A stretch of 64,000 nucleotides of DNA from Morella rubra (Eukaryota; Streptophyta; Magnoliopsida; Fagales; Myricaceae): the NCBI GenBank assembly GCA_003952965.2, contig CM025850.1, positions 6,684,125-6,748,124 of the forward strand. The letters are read 5' to 3'. The notes below the pieces were generated by a model. The model saw only the letters and a list, made by a program, of their open reading frames with translations. It made no database searches and was not told the DNA's origin. Made by a program: the position numbers and the translations under genes. Below are positions 19,681 through 32,810 of the stretch, one piece after another. Position 1 is the first letter of the stretch. Every line of letters starts with the position of its first letter.

Positions 19681-22227
19681 TCACTGCTTGGCCTGTCCAC
19701 AAATTTGAGGAAAAGTTGTCAGCATCAGCCGACAATCTGTTATTATGCTAATCCAATCATAAATGAACTAATTAGATTGTACTTAGTTATCGAGTTCTCT
19801 TGTACGTTGCAGGGTGACAAGATCCTCCCTTGTACAAATAAAATGTTCTTTTAGGTTCACATTCTGTTGGGTAAAATTGTGAAAGTTCTTCCATAAGTAA
19901 GAAAGATGATCATCCTAGTTCTTGCCCTATTGCTCAGTGGCCTTTCGTGAGATGCAAAGGCAAAGTCTGCAGTGTTTTTGTCCCAATACAGGCAAGTGGC
20001 ATGTGAAGAATAATGCAAACAAAAGGAAACTTTGTCCAGACAAACCATTGTGCGTTTTGGTCCCAAGAGAAATCTAGAGATCTCTAAACAGCCAAACTTA
20101 ATCTACAAGGAGATAGGAATACCTGTGAGTAGAGGAAGGTGCCAAGAATTGCGATGGCAGCTCCAACAGCATTGATAGGTTGGACAGGGGTATGGAAGAT
20201 TATGATAGAGGAGACTATGACAGATATCCTCTTCATTGTGTTTCCGATGCTAAACGTCAAGGGAGAAATCTGATCGAGGGACATATACGAAACTTGGTTG
20301 TACAAGTGATAAAAGACACTCTGGGCTGCCACCCACCTGCAAAATTTCAGAGCCACATATTTTTTTCTTAATCAAACATCATCAAGGGATTCGTTTCAAT
20401 ATTTTAACAACGGATCAGTGCCACTGAATAATCACAACCATTACGCCAAGATTGCCACTCCGAACATCAAAAATCTAAGCTAAGGAAGGTAATTTGATCC
20501 TTACCTTTGGCTAGGATGTGATTCAAATTAAGCTAGCAGACAATTGTACCCTGTTCAAACCGTGCACTCTTCTATTCAAACTTTTTAAGGTTTAGGTTTA
20601 GAGCGGACAGAAAATCAGACCAACCATGATAGCAAGTAGATTTCCTTATTTTCCACATTTGTCATGGCTATTGGTTTCTTGAAGAGCAAAATCTCTCAGG
20701 CAATTGGAATACACGTTAATTCTCTAAACTGGTATTTTATATTTGAAACTGAAACATCTAAATTGTGGCAGTGACTTATATCTTATCTGTTTGTCCAAAA
20801 CAAGGTGAAAACAATCAGACAACTGAGAAGTACAATGCCTCAGATGAGTAAAATGGTAACAATTGGATGAGTATAGACAGAAAATTGAGATTACCATATG
20901 AAATGTGGTCCAATTTGAGAGACCGCTTTTTCCCAGCCAGCAGCCCACATCTTGGGGCCCTCCACGGCAATGGCAAAAGGTGTCAGAATCAAGAGAGACA
21001 ATATAGACAGGCAAGCATAGTAGTTCATCCCACTAACAGACTTCCCCTTCATTCCCTTCTTTGAGAATATGTTCCGAAATACAAATGCCAAATTTGATAT
21101 CATAGCCCCCATAAAACCTGACATGTAACGCAAACCAAATTAGTTGTCAGAAAACGAACACCAGCAAGAACATAGTAAATTCTAAAAACATTACACTCCA
21201 TTGACATCCATCAACGTGTTCCGTAAATTCAAGGTTGTAGCAGAATTTCTTACCAGTCATGTTGAAATTGAGCTCCGTCACGGCAGCAAGAGCGCATCCC
21301 CCGATAACTGGCAAGAGTGACAAATAAACCGGCACCGGAAACACCTCACCTAAGAAAAACCTAGAAACCAGGACACTGAAAGCAGGCTCACCACTCTTGA
21401 TTATGTGAGTGAAAGAAACCGCAACCTTTGACATACTCACAGTCGCTGCTACATGCCCAATTGTGTGCGCCACCGCAACCTAGAAAAATAACCACCCGGT
21501 AAGCACTAAATCGGACTCCCAAACTGGCAAACCATAAAAAAACTAAGACATATCATGTAGATGTTCGCGAACTAATCCTACAAATAAGTGCGCATAATAT
21601 TCCAGGTTGACACTTATTTTCTACACTTTCATTTATGCGATGTTTTATTGTCATTTTTCTATGTTCATAAGCTTGCAATATTTAAGTAATTCAAAGTACG
21701 AGCTTTCTTACCGGAAACAGAGTCTTCCAGAACTCCAGATCGGTTTTAGGAGCATCGGCGATCCTCGTGGCCCATGAAATCAGCATCATGAGCGACCCAG
21801 TTGCGAGCGAAAGCGTGGAAGTGAGCCACGGGTAAGGAAAAGCATTCAGAACCTTCTTGTTGTAAATATTGAAAACCACATTCAGAGCCCACCAGGTGGC
21901 GAAATATATGCCAATTCTAAACCTCTGAGCCGCCTCAATCCGAGCCTGCTCATCCTGGAGCTCGATGTTTATCTCCAGCGGGCGAGGCCGATCGGCTTCA
22001 TAGGCCTTGCATTCCGTTCCCCGCTTGGGGGTTTTCGTTGGAACTGCGAAATTCTCAACGGAAGAAATGTAAATGGGTTTCTGGAGAGAGAGAGAGTAGT
22101 TAATGCTCTGTTTCGCATTCTGAGTAGCTGGTGGCGAAGGAAACTGAGGCTTGAGAAGAGGGAGCGTCCGGTTTGAGAAATCCGAGGATATGAAGGATGA
22201 GGCTGTGAGCTTCACTGAAGAGATCAT
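19681..22227 (-). CDS. GPT: Glucose-6-phosphate/phosphate translocator, plastid inner envelope
   Basis: Exchanges glucose 6-phosphate for inorganic phosphate across the plastid inner envelope, feeding starch synthesis and the oxidative pentose phosphate pathway in non-green plastids. Five coding exons (minus): 22227-21712, 21479-21254, 21117-20895, 20336-20123, 19692-19681, giving 396 residues, a normal length. Start chosen at the ATG reading MISSVK; the open frame continues upstream without a better start. The first ~85 residues are a Ser/Thr-rich transit peptide. The mature part shows the drug/metabolite-transporter fold with motifs NVVFNIYNKKVLNAFPYPW, HIIKSGEPAFSVLVSRF, NIFSKKGMKGKSVSGMNYY and FSIGNTMKRISVIVSSIIIF, all diagnostic for GPT rather than TPT or PPT. 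The last exon is only 12 bp and encodes Ala-Lys-Gln-stop, restoring the typical AKQ C-terminus. I cannot separate GPT1 from GPT2. Confidence 0.95.
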
Positions 22228-22512
22228 GATGTTTGCGTATGCAAAACTAAACTGAATGTGGAAAATTAGAATTGGCAATTGCAGTTCGAATCTACAGGAA
22301 GCAGAGGAGTGGTTCAGGACTTCCTTCTTGGGATCGTTTGGTTAGGAGGAAAACCGAGAGAATTTGAGAGTTTTTGAGGGGAGAGAGGTTGGTGAGTTCC
22401 CAAGAGAAGGGGAGGTGAGAAAGCCACTGAGAAAAAACGAGGGAACGCAGGATTTGGAGAAAACTTTCGAAGCTGTCTTTCCTTCCTACGGAAAAATTGG
22501 AAGCAGAGGAAG

Positions 22513-22526
22513 TATATATATATAGG
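22513..22526 (-). promoter_or_regulatory. TATA box for the GPT gene
   Basis: An uninterrupted TATATATATATA run on the minus strand lies about 290 bases upstream of the GPT start codon. It is followed by a plausible pyrimidine-rich 5' UTR with CT stretches between 22250 and 22480. Position and strand suit a core promoter; transcription start is not directly visible. Confidence 0.5.
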
Positions 22527-22565
22527 TGAACTGAGGGGGAATTGGGAATTTTGAGTTTCTGACAT

Positions 22566-24141
22566 TCGTTATTATTATTATTATTTATTTTTGTGCACGG
22601 AAACTTTTATGTTAGATTTGGATTTTTCTCGTTCCGTCCCAGAATGTTCGCGGGGAGCCGCGACGGATGCTGAAATGAGATCTTTTGTGTTTCTCAGCCC
22701 GGCCACTTGCTACTTGCTTTAAAATGGCATTCCAGGCTATTTGCCTTTGCATTGCTGGAATTGAAAAAAGACAAGATCGCAAAAGAGGAATAAATAATTT
22801 TTTTTATCACATTTCATACATTTTATTCATAATTACTCATTCCTAACTTATGTCTATTTTTTTCGTCAATTGGTATAAAAAAATTTGATCGATCAAATCC
22901 CAATAAATTGGAAAAATCAAGGTTGTCTTTTTCTCCCTCCTTTGTCAAGCCACCAAGATTGATGGAACCGCACACGACACGCCTTGAGCACACCGCGAAT
23001 TCTTCACCGCAAATTCTTTGCAACAACTCCCAAGTCTATTCCCTAAAGGACAAAACCTTGGGTTCATTGATTGATCGGAAGCAAAAAACTCTCATTGAGA
23101 AAGACAGACCACTGCACTCCGTTCGTGAAGCACTTGGGCAACTGGCTTAACACATGATGGCTGAGTTGTCCTTCAAGTACGTGTTTGATGCTGATTTCCT
23201 ACGTTTCCCACACTGCAAATTCTTTTGGACGGAGGAAGATTTTTCAATTTCAAAGTATTTTTTGACGGCTGGTGCGAGATGTGAATTGGGCTGGTCCAGT
23301 TGTTCCTGACAATAACACTATCTTGTCTGCACTAGGGAAGAATGTCTTTATTTGGAAATGACTCGAGCCGTGATCGAACAGGCACGTGTTTTGAGTCGTG
23401 AATCCAAGGTTGTGGTGGGGGACCGGTCGTTTCTATGTTAGGTGAGGGTGTTTGGGGCACGTGAAACTCTCGCGCGCTGCAAGTAGCTCCCCTCTCCTCT
23501 GGGACCTTCTTTGATGGTGGTAAGCAGCTAAAGTTCCCATCATGGAGTAGTGAGCAGCTCACAGACTCCCACTGGGATACCAAATTCAATTCGTTGAACC
23601 ATTAGTTAACCTCTCTTTTGTTGGTACGTTGGGTAGTTTTCATGTTATTATGCTATTAGTCCCGGTTTTTCTGCTGATATAAAGATTGAATGAACTTTTA
23701 TGAACTAGCACCACCGTAATGGATTGAGAAGTTATCACAGCAAAGTTCTACTTGTTTCTCTAATGGACTCCACATCTTTTTCAATTTAACGAGGTTGGAG
23801 AAAATCAAAACTCGATCCTGTCAACACAAGATATGCACTTATCTTTCACGAGAATGTTTTTTTTTTTTTTAAACTAAGATTGTATAGATTTTTGCATCAA
23901 TATAAGAATTGAAAAGCAAATGCTGAACAGAGACATTGCAGCAATCAAAATTTAAAATAACCATATTCCAAAATAGATCGTTCCATAGCTGGAAGTGACC
24001 AAGCTAGGTTGAAGGTCAAGACAAAAGGGAAAAGGCCACAAGTCTTTCGAGTTCATTGTATAATGTTACATGTAGCCTCCGGTAAAAAGAAAAGGAGCCA
24101 CAGGTTTCCATCAAATCTGAGAATAAACCTCGGGACAAGGC
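22566..24141. other. Intergenic region between GPT and the F-box cluster
   Basis: No gene recognised. The last ~270 bases, from about 23870, are the 3' UTR-like tail of the F-box gene and recur downstream of the other F-box copies (for example near 29150-29400 and 33700-33850). Confidence 0.5.
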
Positions 24142-26541
24142 TCATTCAAAAACGATTTCACAATTGTTGGACCCTTTTGGGAACAGCTCTAATAACGGTT
24201 CAAAAAGCTTTTGCTTCACTAAGTCCCCTTCAGGACACCAAGATATGACCATTGTGTCCAACGCCGCTGCTTTCTTAAGCAAAATCTTCATCGCTAATAG
24301 ACTCTCTTCATGTGCCGTATAATCTATAACTTTGATGCACTTGAGGTGTGACTTGAAACATGGAGGCACTGGATCCAGTATCCCATCATCATTGTCCAAA
24401 TCCGAGGGAAAGCTGATACCCTGAATTCTCATTGCAAGTTAAATATTTTAGCCATGATGGTAAATCTTGCACCAAGATGGGAATACATACATCACGGTAC
24501 ACATTGTTGTGGTAGTAAAGTTACCTCAGCAAATGTCAGGGTTTGAAGACAAGGAGAATGATCCAATATCCTCTGTAGGGCTACGCAGGAGAGATCGACT
24601 TCTGACTTATTAAATACCAATTCCATCAGGTTGTCAAAGACAGGCACATGAGGCAGGAGTTCTGGCGCATCTGAAAGAACCTAACTCCAATAAAGCAATG
24701 CGTCATAGTGTAGAGATTTCCATGGAAGAAAGTAAATACAAATGACAAAAGCATCATGCAAGGATGCTGGTATAAAGGTGGAGCATTACTAAAGATTGTG
24801 AGAGGCGCAACAAGAACAACCTATTATAATTAAAGAAAAACTTAACAAGTAATTTCCAATCGACTGCAGGTAAAAAGTCATCTTGATTTGGGCAAAGTGG
24901 AAAGAAATTGATTTCGTCAAGAAAAGATTTAGGTTCAATCCTACCAAGTAAAAGAAGTACTACGTATTAAATGAGATAAACATATATCCTAGAATAGAAC
25001 TTAGACGATGTAAAGAAACACTCATCATTCAGATAGAAAACGTAAGAACAGCACTCAAGCAGCAGTTTCTCCATTGCTATACAGAAGCTAAACTTTATTT
25101 GGTCTCATCACAAACGAAGAATAAGCGTAAATAGGACTGGGGTACATAGTCATTTGATAAGTCGGGTATTACATGATTTTACTTCAATCTCACCGGCTTC
25201 ATCTTATGACCACCATGAGAAAAATAGGAAATAAGGAGAATTTGTGTAATTCTCATTATTCAATCAATTTGATCGATAGTCCAATGTTTAAATCACCTAA
25301 CTAAAAACTTCTCTACAATTGGAGGTAAAATTAGGGTTGACACGAGCCAGAGAATGAAGAACCTTGGGGATTTTCCAAGTGAGATCAATATACATATGAT
25401 CCTAGACAAAAGCTCAAACTAACGAAGTTGATCCACACAATTTTCGTTAAAAAATGTCCCTTACACAGGCTTACAGGACATCAGCATCACTTCTATGTTA
25501 GTTAATCCACCATTTAAAAATATGAAATTTGCGTAAAACAAACAAAACATAATGGAGGGCTCTCTTTCCGCCATTATATCAAAATTGAAATTATGAAGAG
25601 AGAAGCAAGTGTACCTGGACGACATCAACTGAAAGTGCCAGATATTTCACATTATAGAGCGCCATAAGAAGCTTATAAACGCGATAACCAATTTCTTTTG
25701 ATCTCATTCCCCACGAGTCAAGGTTAATGTCTGCCTTTTCCAGTTTGAAACAGTAAAATAAGCAATGGTCGATCGACAATTGACCACCAAAAAAAATTTC
25801 TTTGAGACTATTTCCAAAAATCATAATCTGACAATAATCCGAATTTTCTGTCTCAGATTCACAAATGCTCAGAACATGAAGCCTGGGAGCAGAAATACTC
25901 ACGACCTTTATAAGCCCCCAGCTGCAAAAACTTATACGTAATTTCTCAAGAACCGGCAGACCAGAAAAAAGCTTCTGGGTTGAGCACTCGTCCTCAAATT
26001 TAATGCTCAACATCGTCAATATCTTCAGACTCGAGAAACAAATTGCATGTGGAAGTCCAACGAGGTAGGGTATACGAAGAGTTAAGTCTTCCAGTTTATC
26101 TGGACTGAACAAACAGTTAGGCAGTGAAAATATTCCTTCGGGCTTTGTAAGGGAAAGAAACAACACTCGAACATTTTTCCTTACAGCAGCAGAAATCCAA
26201 GAATTAACTCGAGGCGCATCACATGACACTTCACAAGCGAGATAAAATTTCTTTATCTCAGCATCATGAAGACAAAGCACTCTTTCAACGAAATTCATAA
26301 AGTCAGTTCTCTTAGCTGGCAATATTAGATGAAAATCTAGTGTGGGAATAGAAGTCCACAGGAATTCCCACCTCTTAGAAAGTACGCTGGTTCTTACAGC
26401 ATCTTTTGTTGGAAGAAATGAAAGGATGTGTCGAATAACCACATCGGGTAAGCTACCTAAGCATTTGCTATTCCCATGGATGTCTTGTTCTTCATTCAGC
26501 TTCTGCTTCTCGGGATTTTGAACATGGAAATTCTCCTCCAT
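24142..26541 (-). CDS. F-box/FBD/LRR protein, unit A
   Basis: Probable substrate-recognition subunit of an SCF ubiquitin ligase. The F-box would bind the SKP1-like partner and the LRRs would bind an unknown target. Three coding exons (minus): 26541-25615, 24680-24525, 24420-24142, giving 453 residues. The F-box lies at about residues 26-66 (LGSLPDVVIRHILSFLPTKD then a KRW triplet). It is followed by LRR-like stretches (CFSSLKILTML, FSGLPVLEKL) and an FBD domain in exon 3 (CFKSHLKCIKVIDYTA then MKILLKKAAALDTMV). Start is the ATG of MEENFHVQ; the frame extends a few codons upstream only through a TTG. A conserved upstream block near 27215-27250 ends in a GT donor and may be a noncoding first exon. 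Target unknown; these genes turn over rapidly in plants. Confidence 0.88.
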
Positions 26542-27214
26542 ATTTGAGAGGGTTCCCAAACGTCTCGACTGATCTGTCAGAGTTATATTACGTCAATATT
26601 TCAAGAGAATTGCAGCAGAAAAGCTCTGTAGAACAACAGTGAGACCGAGGTACAAACATTCAGCTAGCATCGCGAACCTAGCTATATTTACAACATTTCA
26701 GAACCTTGACCGGATTGAGATATACCTCAACAAAAAATAGTATTTTTAAAATACCACCGGTTATGGCATTAGAGCAGGACCCTAAATTTGATCTTGCCTC
26801 ATAGTAGTGGACGATGCAAATTTCTCATTCTTTAAGCTTACAAGTGGTAATTTCTGAAGCGGAATTTTAGTTTGTTCAATTAACTTCAGAAATTTCAATA
26901 TTTACCCAGAAAAATTTAACTTCAGAAAATTACACGACGTTTGGAACATTCTAACACGCCATTTTGATCTGAGTTGATTTCCTTCGAGCAAGGCAAAGTA
27001 TGGTTAAAACGATCACTAGAATGCTGGCTTGCGGTTCCTTGATCCACATATAAAATTATGGAGAGTGCGGAGAACAAATTTAAGTCGTAAATCAGACAAT
27101 AAAAGGAAAAAAGAACAAGCAGAAATGAAGTCAGAGAACTAGGAACGCGAATGGGCTCAAGTATGGTACTCAAATAACGATGTCGAAGGAAGGTAAAAGT
27201 AATGGCTGGATAAG

Positions 27215-27255
27215 TACCGTATATGCCACCGGAGGGGACTAAACACGGCGCTGCT
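27215..27255 (-). promoter_or_regulatory. Conserved upstream block of F-box units, possible noncoding first exon
   Basis: The block containing GGGGACTAAACACGGCGCTGCT (plus-strand reading) recurs with small changes upstream of unit B near 31850-31880. Read on the minus strand, each copy runs into a GT (GTACTTATC here, GTAATTACTC in unit B). Acceptor-like CAG sequences lie shortly before the respective ATGs. A short noncoding exon plus 5' UTR intron would explain conservation so far upstream. This is inference without transcript data. Confidence 0.35.
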
Positions 27256-27564
27256 GGGTAGTGCACTGGTGTTCCCAGAACAAGAAGATAGAGCCAGAAG
27301 GAACCTCCTTTTGCATCTCTGTTTTAGGCGGGAAACAAGTAATGAATACCCTCCCTATATTGAGCCTCTTGCTGTTGACGAGACAACGCTAGATAGTGGA
27401 TGCTGGCATGCTGCAGCGTAACATCAGAGATCACAGACGAAGAACAGAGTAGCTGGACACGGTTCCGTAAAAGGGGCTGTCAATTTCTCGCAAGGAACCG
27501 CGCGCCAGAAGTACTAAACATAAAGCATTTAACATGGACAGCCATTTCAATAGGTGGACTGGAC

Positions 27565-28135
27565 TAGGGCTCGTTACCCGAATCAAATATTTGGTTCTGT
27601 TCGTCCGAATGGAACCGAAATATAACTGGAATTTTCGAAATTGCATCCCATTGCGCTGTTTTGGTTGGATTTTTTTAAGACTTTTTAGATACTTTGAGCC
27701 GGCATTTTAGACATATTATCTTGTTATTCATCGTAAATTAATAATAAATAAAATATAAAATAAATATTCATTTAATATTTAAAATAAATATTAATCTAGA
27801 ATAAAATTGCATCATTCTAAAATTATAAATATCAAAAAAAAGATTTAAACTTTATTTTAAATTTACAATGTTTAAATCATATCTAAATTAATATAAACAT
27901 TCACCTAAAATCTAAATTAAAATTAAAATTTTTGAGAGCTATATTTTTTTACAATAATTAAAAAAAAGGAGAATCAACTGAAAATTTTACTAATTTAATC
28001 ACAATTTTCAATTCCGATTAAGATTCTGAAAAATGTAAAAACTTCAATTTCGATAATCAAAACCGAAATTACAATTCTAGAATTGAAACTCGAAATTCCG
28101 ATATTAGCCAAATTTTTGCTCACCATTACGCGAAA
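27565..28135. repeat. A/T-rich dispersed repeat, copy 1
   Basis: Shares a long colinear series of words with 37005-37650, including AATAAATAAAATATAAAATA followed by AATATTCAT, ATTCTAAAATTAT, and a closing AAATTTTTGCTCACC. Both copies lie between F-box units. Ends resemble an inverted GGGTGAG / CTCAC(C) motif, so a MITE is possible, but I cannot define a target duplication. Confidence 0.55.
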
Positions 28136-29408
28136 CCGTGTGCTACATTTCAGCTAAAACTACATGTCGTATAGAACCGTGAATTTAAAGCGCATCTTGT
28201 AGTATAGCACCATTACATTCTCTAACCAACTCACGGATTGTGTTTTTGAAAATATTTTGGTTTTTGGAACGATTAAGAAAATTTCCTGAAATGTGTTTTT
28301 GAAAATATTACATGATTTTACCTCAATTTCAACCGCTTCATCTTATCACCATCAGAAACATATAGATGTTAAGCAGATCAATTTGTGTAATTCTCATCAT
28401 TCAAACAATTTGCTCGAAAGTGCAATTACTAAAAACTTCTCTAGGAGGCCAAATTAGGCTTCCTTACATGATTACTGTTCATACAGAAGCTCGCAATGAG
28501 AAAACTCTTTTGGGAGCGACACCAGCCAAAGAATGAATAGCATCTCGTTGTAATTACCATTCTCTAGCCTATTCAAATTAGGAAGAATTTGCAAGGTAAA
28601 CGAGTACTGAATATTCAAATCCGGCCCGATTAACATATATATGAGTTCGGAATAAAACTCCAGAATTTATATTTCAACTTGACTAATTGAATTTGAGCAG
28701 AGCTCAAACTCGGCTTGAATTTAACTAAAAAAAAAAAAAAAAAATCTCATGTTCCATTTTTATTCTCTTTCAAATAATTTCGATCACTAATAATAAAGTA
28801 CATTTTAAGGTCTAACTAAAGTTTATGGACACATATAAAGTAAATTTCAAAGTTGCGCAATATTTTTGGAGAAAAACTTTATTTAGCAATTTTCTCAAAC
28901 TACTGCCAACTTACATTTTAACAAAAATATAGAAGAAACAAGAGTGTAAAGTCATTTTGAACCTTTGAACTACTATGCAAATTTCAAACAAGACCCGAAC
29001 TTTCAATCTTGAGACATTATGCTCTTTAATTTTCACAATCAATTAAATTAAACCATCCATCCAGATTTATCATTCAAACTGACGGAATCTTGGTCATGCG
29101 TTGATATTACAAGTGACTTTTTCTATTTAACTAAAAGTTGAATGGTCGATAAGATTGTACAGATTTTTGTATCAGAATAAGAATTGAAAAACAAATAGGA
29201 ACAAAGAAAATGCAGCATTCAAAATTTAAAATCACCATATTGCAAAATAGATCGTTCCACAACTGGAACTGGAAGTTACCAAGCTAGGTTGAAGGTCAAG
29301 ACAAAAGGGAAAAAGCCACAAGTCTTTCGAGTTCATAGTATATTGTGCTTACGAGTAGCCTCAGGTAAAAAGAAAAGGCCTTTTTGAGAGTAAACCTCAG
29401 AACAAGGC

Positions 29409-31302
29409 TCATTCAAAAACGATTTCACAATTTCGGGACCCTTTGGGAAGCTTTAATAACCGTTCACAAAGAATTTGCTTCTCTGAGACCAACTCCCCTG
29501 CAAGACACCAAGATATGACCATTTTGTCCAATGCCACTGCATTCTTAAGCAAAATCTTCACCGCTGATAGTTCTCTTTCATCTCCCGTATAACGGAGAAC
29601 TTTGATGCACTTGAGGTGTGACTTGAAACATGAAGGCATTGGATCCAGTATCCAATCATCTTCGTCGCAAACTAATAAACAGTTAATACCCTGCATTCTC
29701 ATTGCAAGTTAATTGTTTTAGCCATAATGGTAAATCTGGCACCGAGATGGGAATACATACATCACGGCAGACATTGTTGTGCGAGTAAAGTTACCTGAAC
29801 AAATGTCAGGGTCCTAAGGCATGGAGAATTGTGCAATATCCTCAGTAGCCCGACGTAGGAAAGATCTACTTTCAACCCCATGAATGCCAAATCCAATAGG
29901 TTGTTGAAGACAGGCAAATAAGGCAGGAGCTCTGGTGCATTCCAAAGAACCTAACACCGATGAAGTAACGTATCAAAATTTAGAGAGATTTCCCTGGAAG
30001 AAAGCAAATACAAATGACAAAAGCAACATAAAAGCATGCCGGTATAGAGAAATCCAACAAGTAATTTCCAATCGCTCACTCATGCAGGTAAAATCTATCC
30101 CAACTGTGTTCTCCCTAAATAGCTACCTTTATGGCCTTAAAGCTGTGTTCTGCATAAATTGACATTATAAAGAGAGAAGCAATATTCGAGGGGGGGAAAA
30201 CAAAAAAAAAAGAGAGAGAGAGAAGCAATCGTACCTTGACGACCTCATCGGAAAGTGTAAGATGCTTCACATTACAAAGCACCGTAAGAAGCTTGTACAA
30301 GCGATAAGCAGATCCTTTTAATGTCATTTCGCTAGGGAAAACATCAATATCTGCCTTTTCCAGAGACAAATTTTTATGCAAGTAATAGTCGGTCAACAAC
30401 GGACCGCTATAAACATATTCTTTAAGACTATCTCCAAAAATCATAATCTGACAATCACGCAACTCTTGCATCCGTAATTCTGTTATGCTCAGAAACTTAA
30501 GTCTGGGTGCAGAAATACTCATAAACTTCCAGCTGCAGTTCACTAAATACAATTCCTCAAGTACTGGCAGACCATAAAAAAGCATCCGAGAGCACTCATT
30601 CACAAATTCCACTCGTTCGAGCGTCAAGATCTTCAGAAAGTAAAGTCTGGGCGCAAAGATACTCGGAAACTCAATAACCTTCCAGCTGCAGTGCACTAAA
30701 TACAATTCCTCAAGTACTGGCAGACCAGAAAAAAGCTTCTGAATCGACCTTTCATCCACAAATTCCACTCGTGCGAGCGTCAAGATCTTCAGACTGGAGA
30801 AACAAATTGCATGTGGAAGTCTACCGAGGTGGGGTATCTTGATATACAACTTTGTTAGTGTCGCACGATTGAACAGACACTTAGGCCATGAAAATGTCCG
30901 GTCCTGATTGAGGGAAAGAGACAATTCTTGAACATTTTTCCTTACTGCAGCAGAGATCCACAAATTAACACGAGTTTCATCACATGGCAGTTCACAAGAG
31001 AGCGTGAATCTCTCTATATCGGCGTGGTGAAGACAGAGCACTCTTTCAACAAAATTCATGAAAAGCCTTTTGTTGTCCGACAAAGTTAGTTCAAACCATA
31101 GATGAGGAAGAGACGTCCATAGGTATTCCCACTTTTTCGAGAGAACACTCATTCTTACAGCATCTTTTGTTGGAAGAAATGAAAGGATGTGCAGAAGAAC
31201 CACATCGGGTAAGCTACCTAAGCATTTGCTGTTCCCATGGATGTCTTGTGCTCCATGGAGCTTATGCTTCTTGGGATTTTGAGCAGGTAAATTTTCCTCC
31301 AT
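29409..31302 (-). CDS. F-box/FBD/LRR protein, unit B, with internal LRR duplication
   Basis: Paralogue of unit A and likely SCF substrate adaptor. Three exons (minus): 31302-30235, 29950-29795, 29690-29409, giving 501 residues. Exon 2 is 156 bp, as in units A and G. F-box at about residues 28-68 (LGSLPDVVLLHILSFLPTKD), FBD domain in exon 3 (CFKSHLKCIKVLRYTG). Exon 1 is longer than in unit A because one LRR block is duplicated in tandem. Residues ~171-222 begin LKILTLARVEFVDE and ~223-269 begin LKILTLERVEFVNE; each then contains GLPVLEELYLV and CSWK and closes with APRL. The DNA copies run about 30792-30637 and 30636-30496. The reading frame is intact throughout, so unit B is probably functional. 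Confidence 0.88.
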
Positions 31303-32644
31303 TTTGAGATGGTTCCCTAACGTCTTGAATACTCTGTTCGTAATATGTTACATCAACAGGTACAAAAAGGCCTGCGGCAGGAAAGCGTTGGAGAACAACA
31401 ATGAGACCGAGGTACAAACATTCTAAATTTTCAACATTTCAGAACCTTGACCAGATTGATCTATCCCTAAAAAAAAAAAAAAAAACTATTGTTGGACTCT
31501 GGGATTAATGAAGTTCTTTTACGGCATTAAGAGGAACCCGAAACTTTGAACTTGCCTCAGCTGTTGTTGAAAGAATCATTTTGTTTAACCCTTTAAGCTT
31601 GAGAAGATAAAAGGTAATTTCTCAAATTCGATTTATTTTGTCCATCAACTTCACAAAATTGCACAACGTTTGGAATATTTTATCAGTCCATTCGTTCTAA
31701 GTTGATTTCCTTCAAGCATATAAGATAAAGAAGGGTGTGGAGAAGGGAAATAGAATGATGAGAAAGAATGCCTGAGAACTAGCAATCTGTAAAGAACAAT
31801 TACGAAGAACGGACAAAGTAACGGCTGAGTAATTACCGTATACGACATTGGAGGGGACTAAAAACACGGCGCTGCTGATTAGTTCCACGGGAACCTGTTT
31901 TGGCGGGAAACAAGTAAACTACTCCCTCCGAAACTTGAGCCTTTCGAATTTGACGAACAACACACCAGAGAGACTACAGGAGCAGAAGAGATTAGCCGGA
32001 CCTGGTGCCGTCAAAAGAGGGCTGTCAATTTATGCATGGAAACGTGCTCCAGAAGCAACTGAGGCCTTTAACGTCGGCAGTCGTTTCTATTGCACAGACC
32101 CTTGCATTAAAGCGCCTCATTACTTTTTTCAAAAAAAAACCCGCACCACGTTGTATAATCCATTATGGGAAAGCCCAAACGCCAAAACCACCCAACACTT
32201 GTCACCGTTCTATGCTTAGGAAATTACAGAAATGTTCACAAGTTCTGAAACTTAGATACCTTTTCTGAGCTAGTACTGGTGGAAGCATTTATTAATTCCT
32301 TGATATTTTTATTATTTGCAGCTTCTCTTATTTTTCGTAATTGAGCATTATATGAAGCGTCATCTGACAGCACTCCCAATATAAAAAATGAAAAATCGGG
32401 CAAATAAATTATGTGCAGGCAACAAAGTTCGGAACATTCTCTATCGCTATCAATAGTCAATTCCCTTACACATAAAAAGAAAACATATTTGCCATTTCTC
32501 AGTGATGAAAGAAAAAGACAAAGAACGACAGAATGAGTAGATTTTTAATTGATGTAGCAAAATTTGTTTTCTGCGCCCTAGATGTCACTGGGAAACTACC
32601 CAACTGCTGCTCTCTACTTATAGCAACCTCCTCTTGATTATTTA

Positions 32645-32810
32645 GTAGTGTTTGTTTTCCAATATTTAGGATAAGTTAAACATTTTTTAAAATTTTTAAC
32701 ATTTATAATAACATATTTCGAAATTTTTATAATTTTTTATAAATTTCAATAAAATTTAAATAAAAAATTTTAAAAAAAATATTACCCAAATTTTAACAAA
32801 TAAACGCCAC
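32645..32810. repeat. A/T-rich MITE-like segment
   Basis: Left end GTAGTGTTTGTTTTCC and right end (complemented) GTGGCGTTTATTTG are imperfect inverted repeats around an A/T-rich core. They resemble the Tourist-like elements at 19218, 35370 and 44414. No target duplication found, so boundaries are approximate. Confidence 0.35.

Larger units (their letters stand above)
26542..29408. other. Spacer between F-box units A and B
   Basis: Contains the presumed 5' UTR intron and promoter of unit A (to about 27300) and a dispersed A/T-rich element (27565-28135, listed separately). Near 28940-29100 is a diverged partial copy of the 835-1147 MITE: it shares GTAAAGTCA-TTTGA and a CAATTAAATT block in the same order. 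Then comes the 3' tail of unit B. No additional gene seen. Confidence 0.5.
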
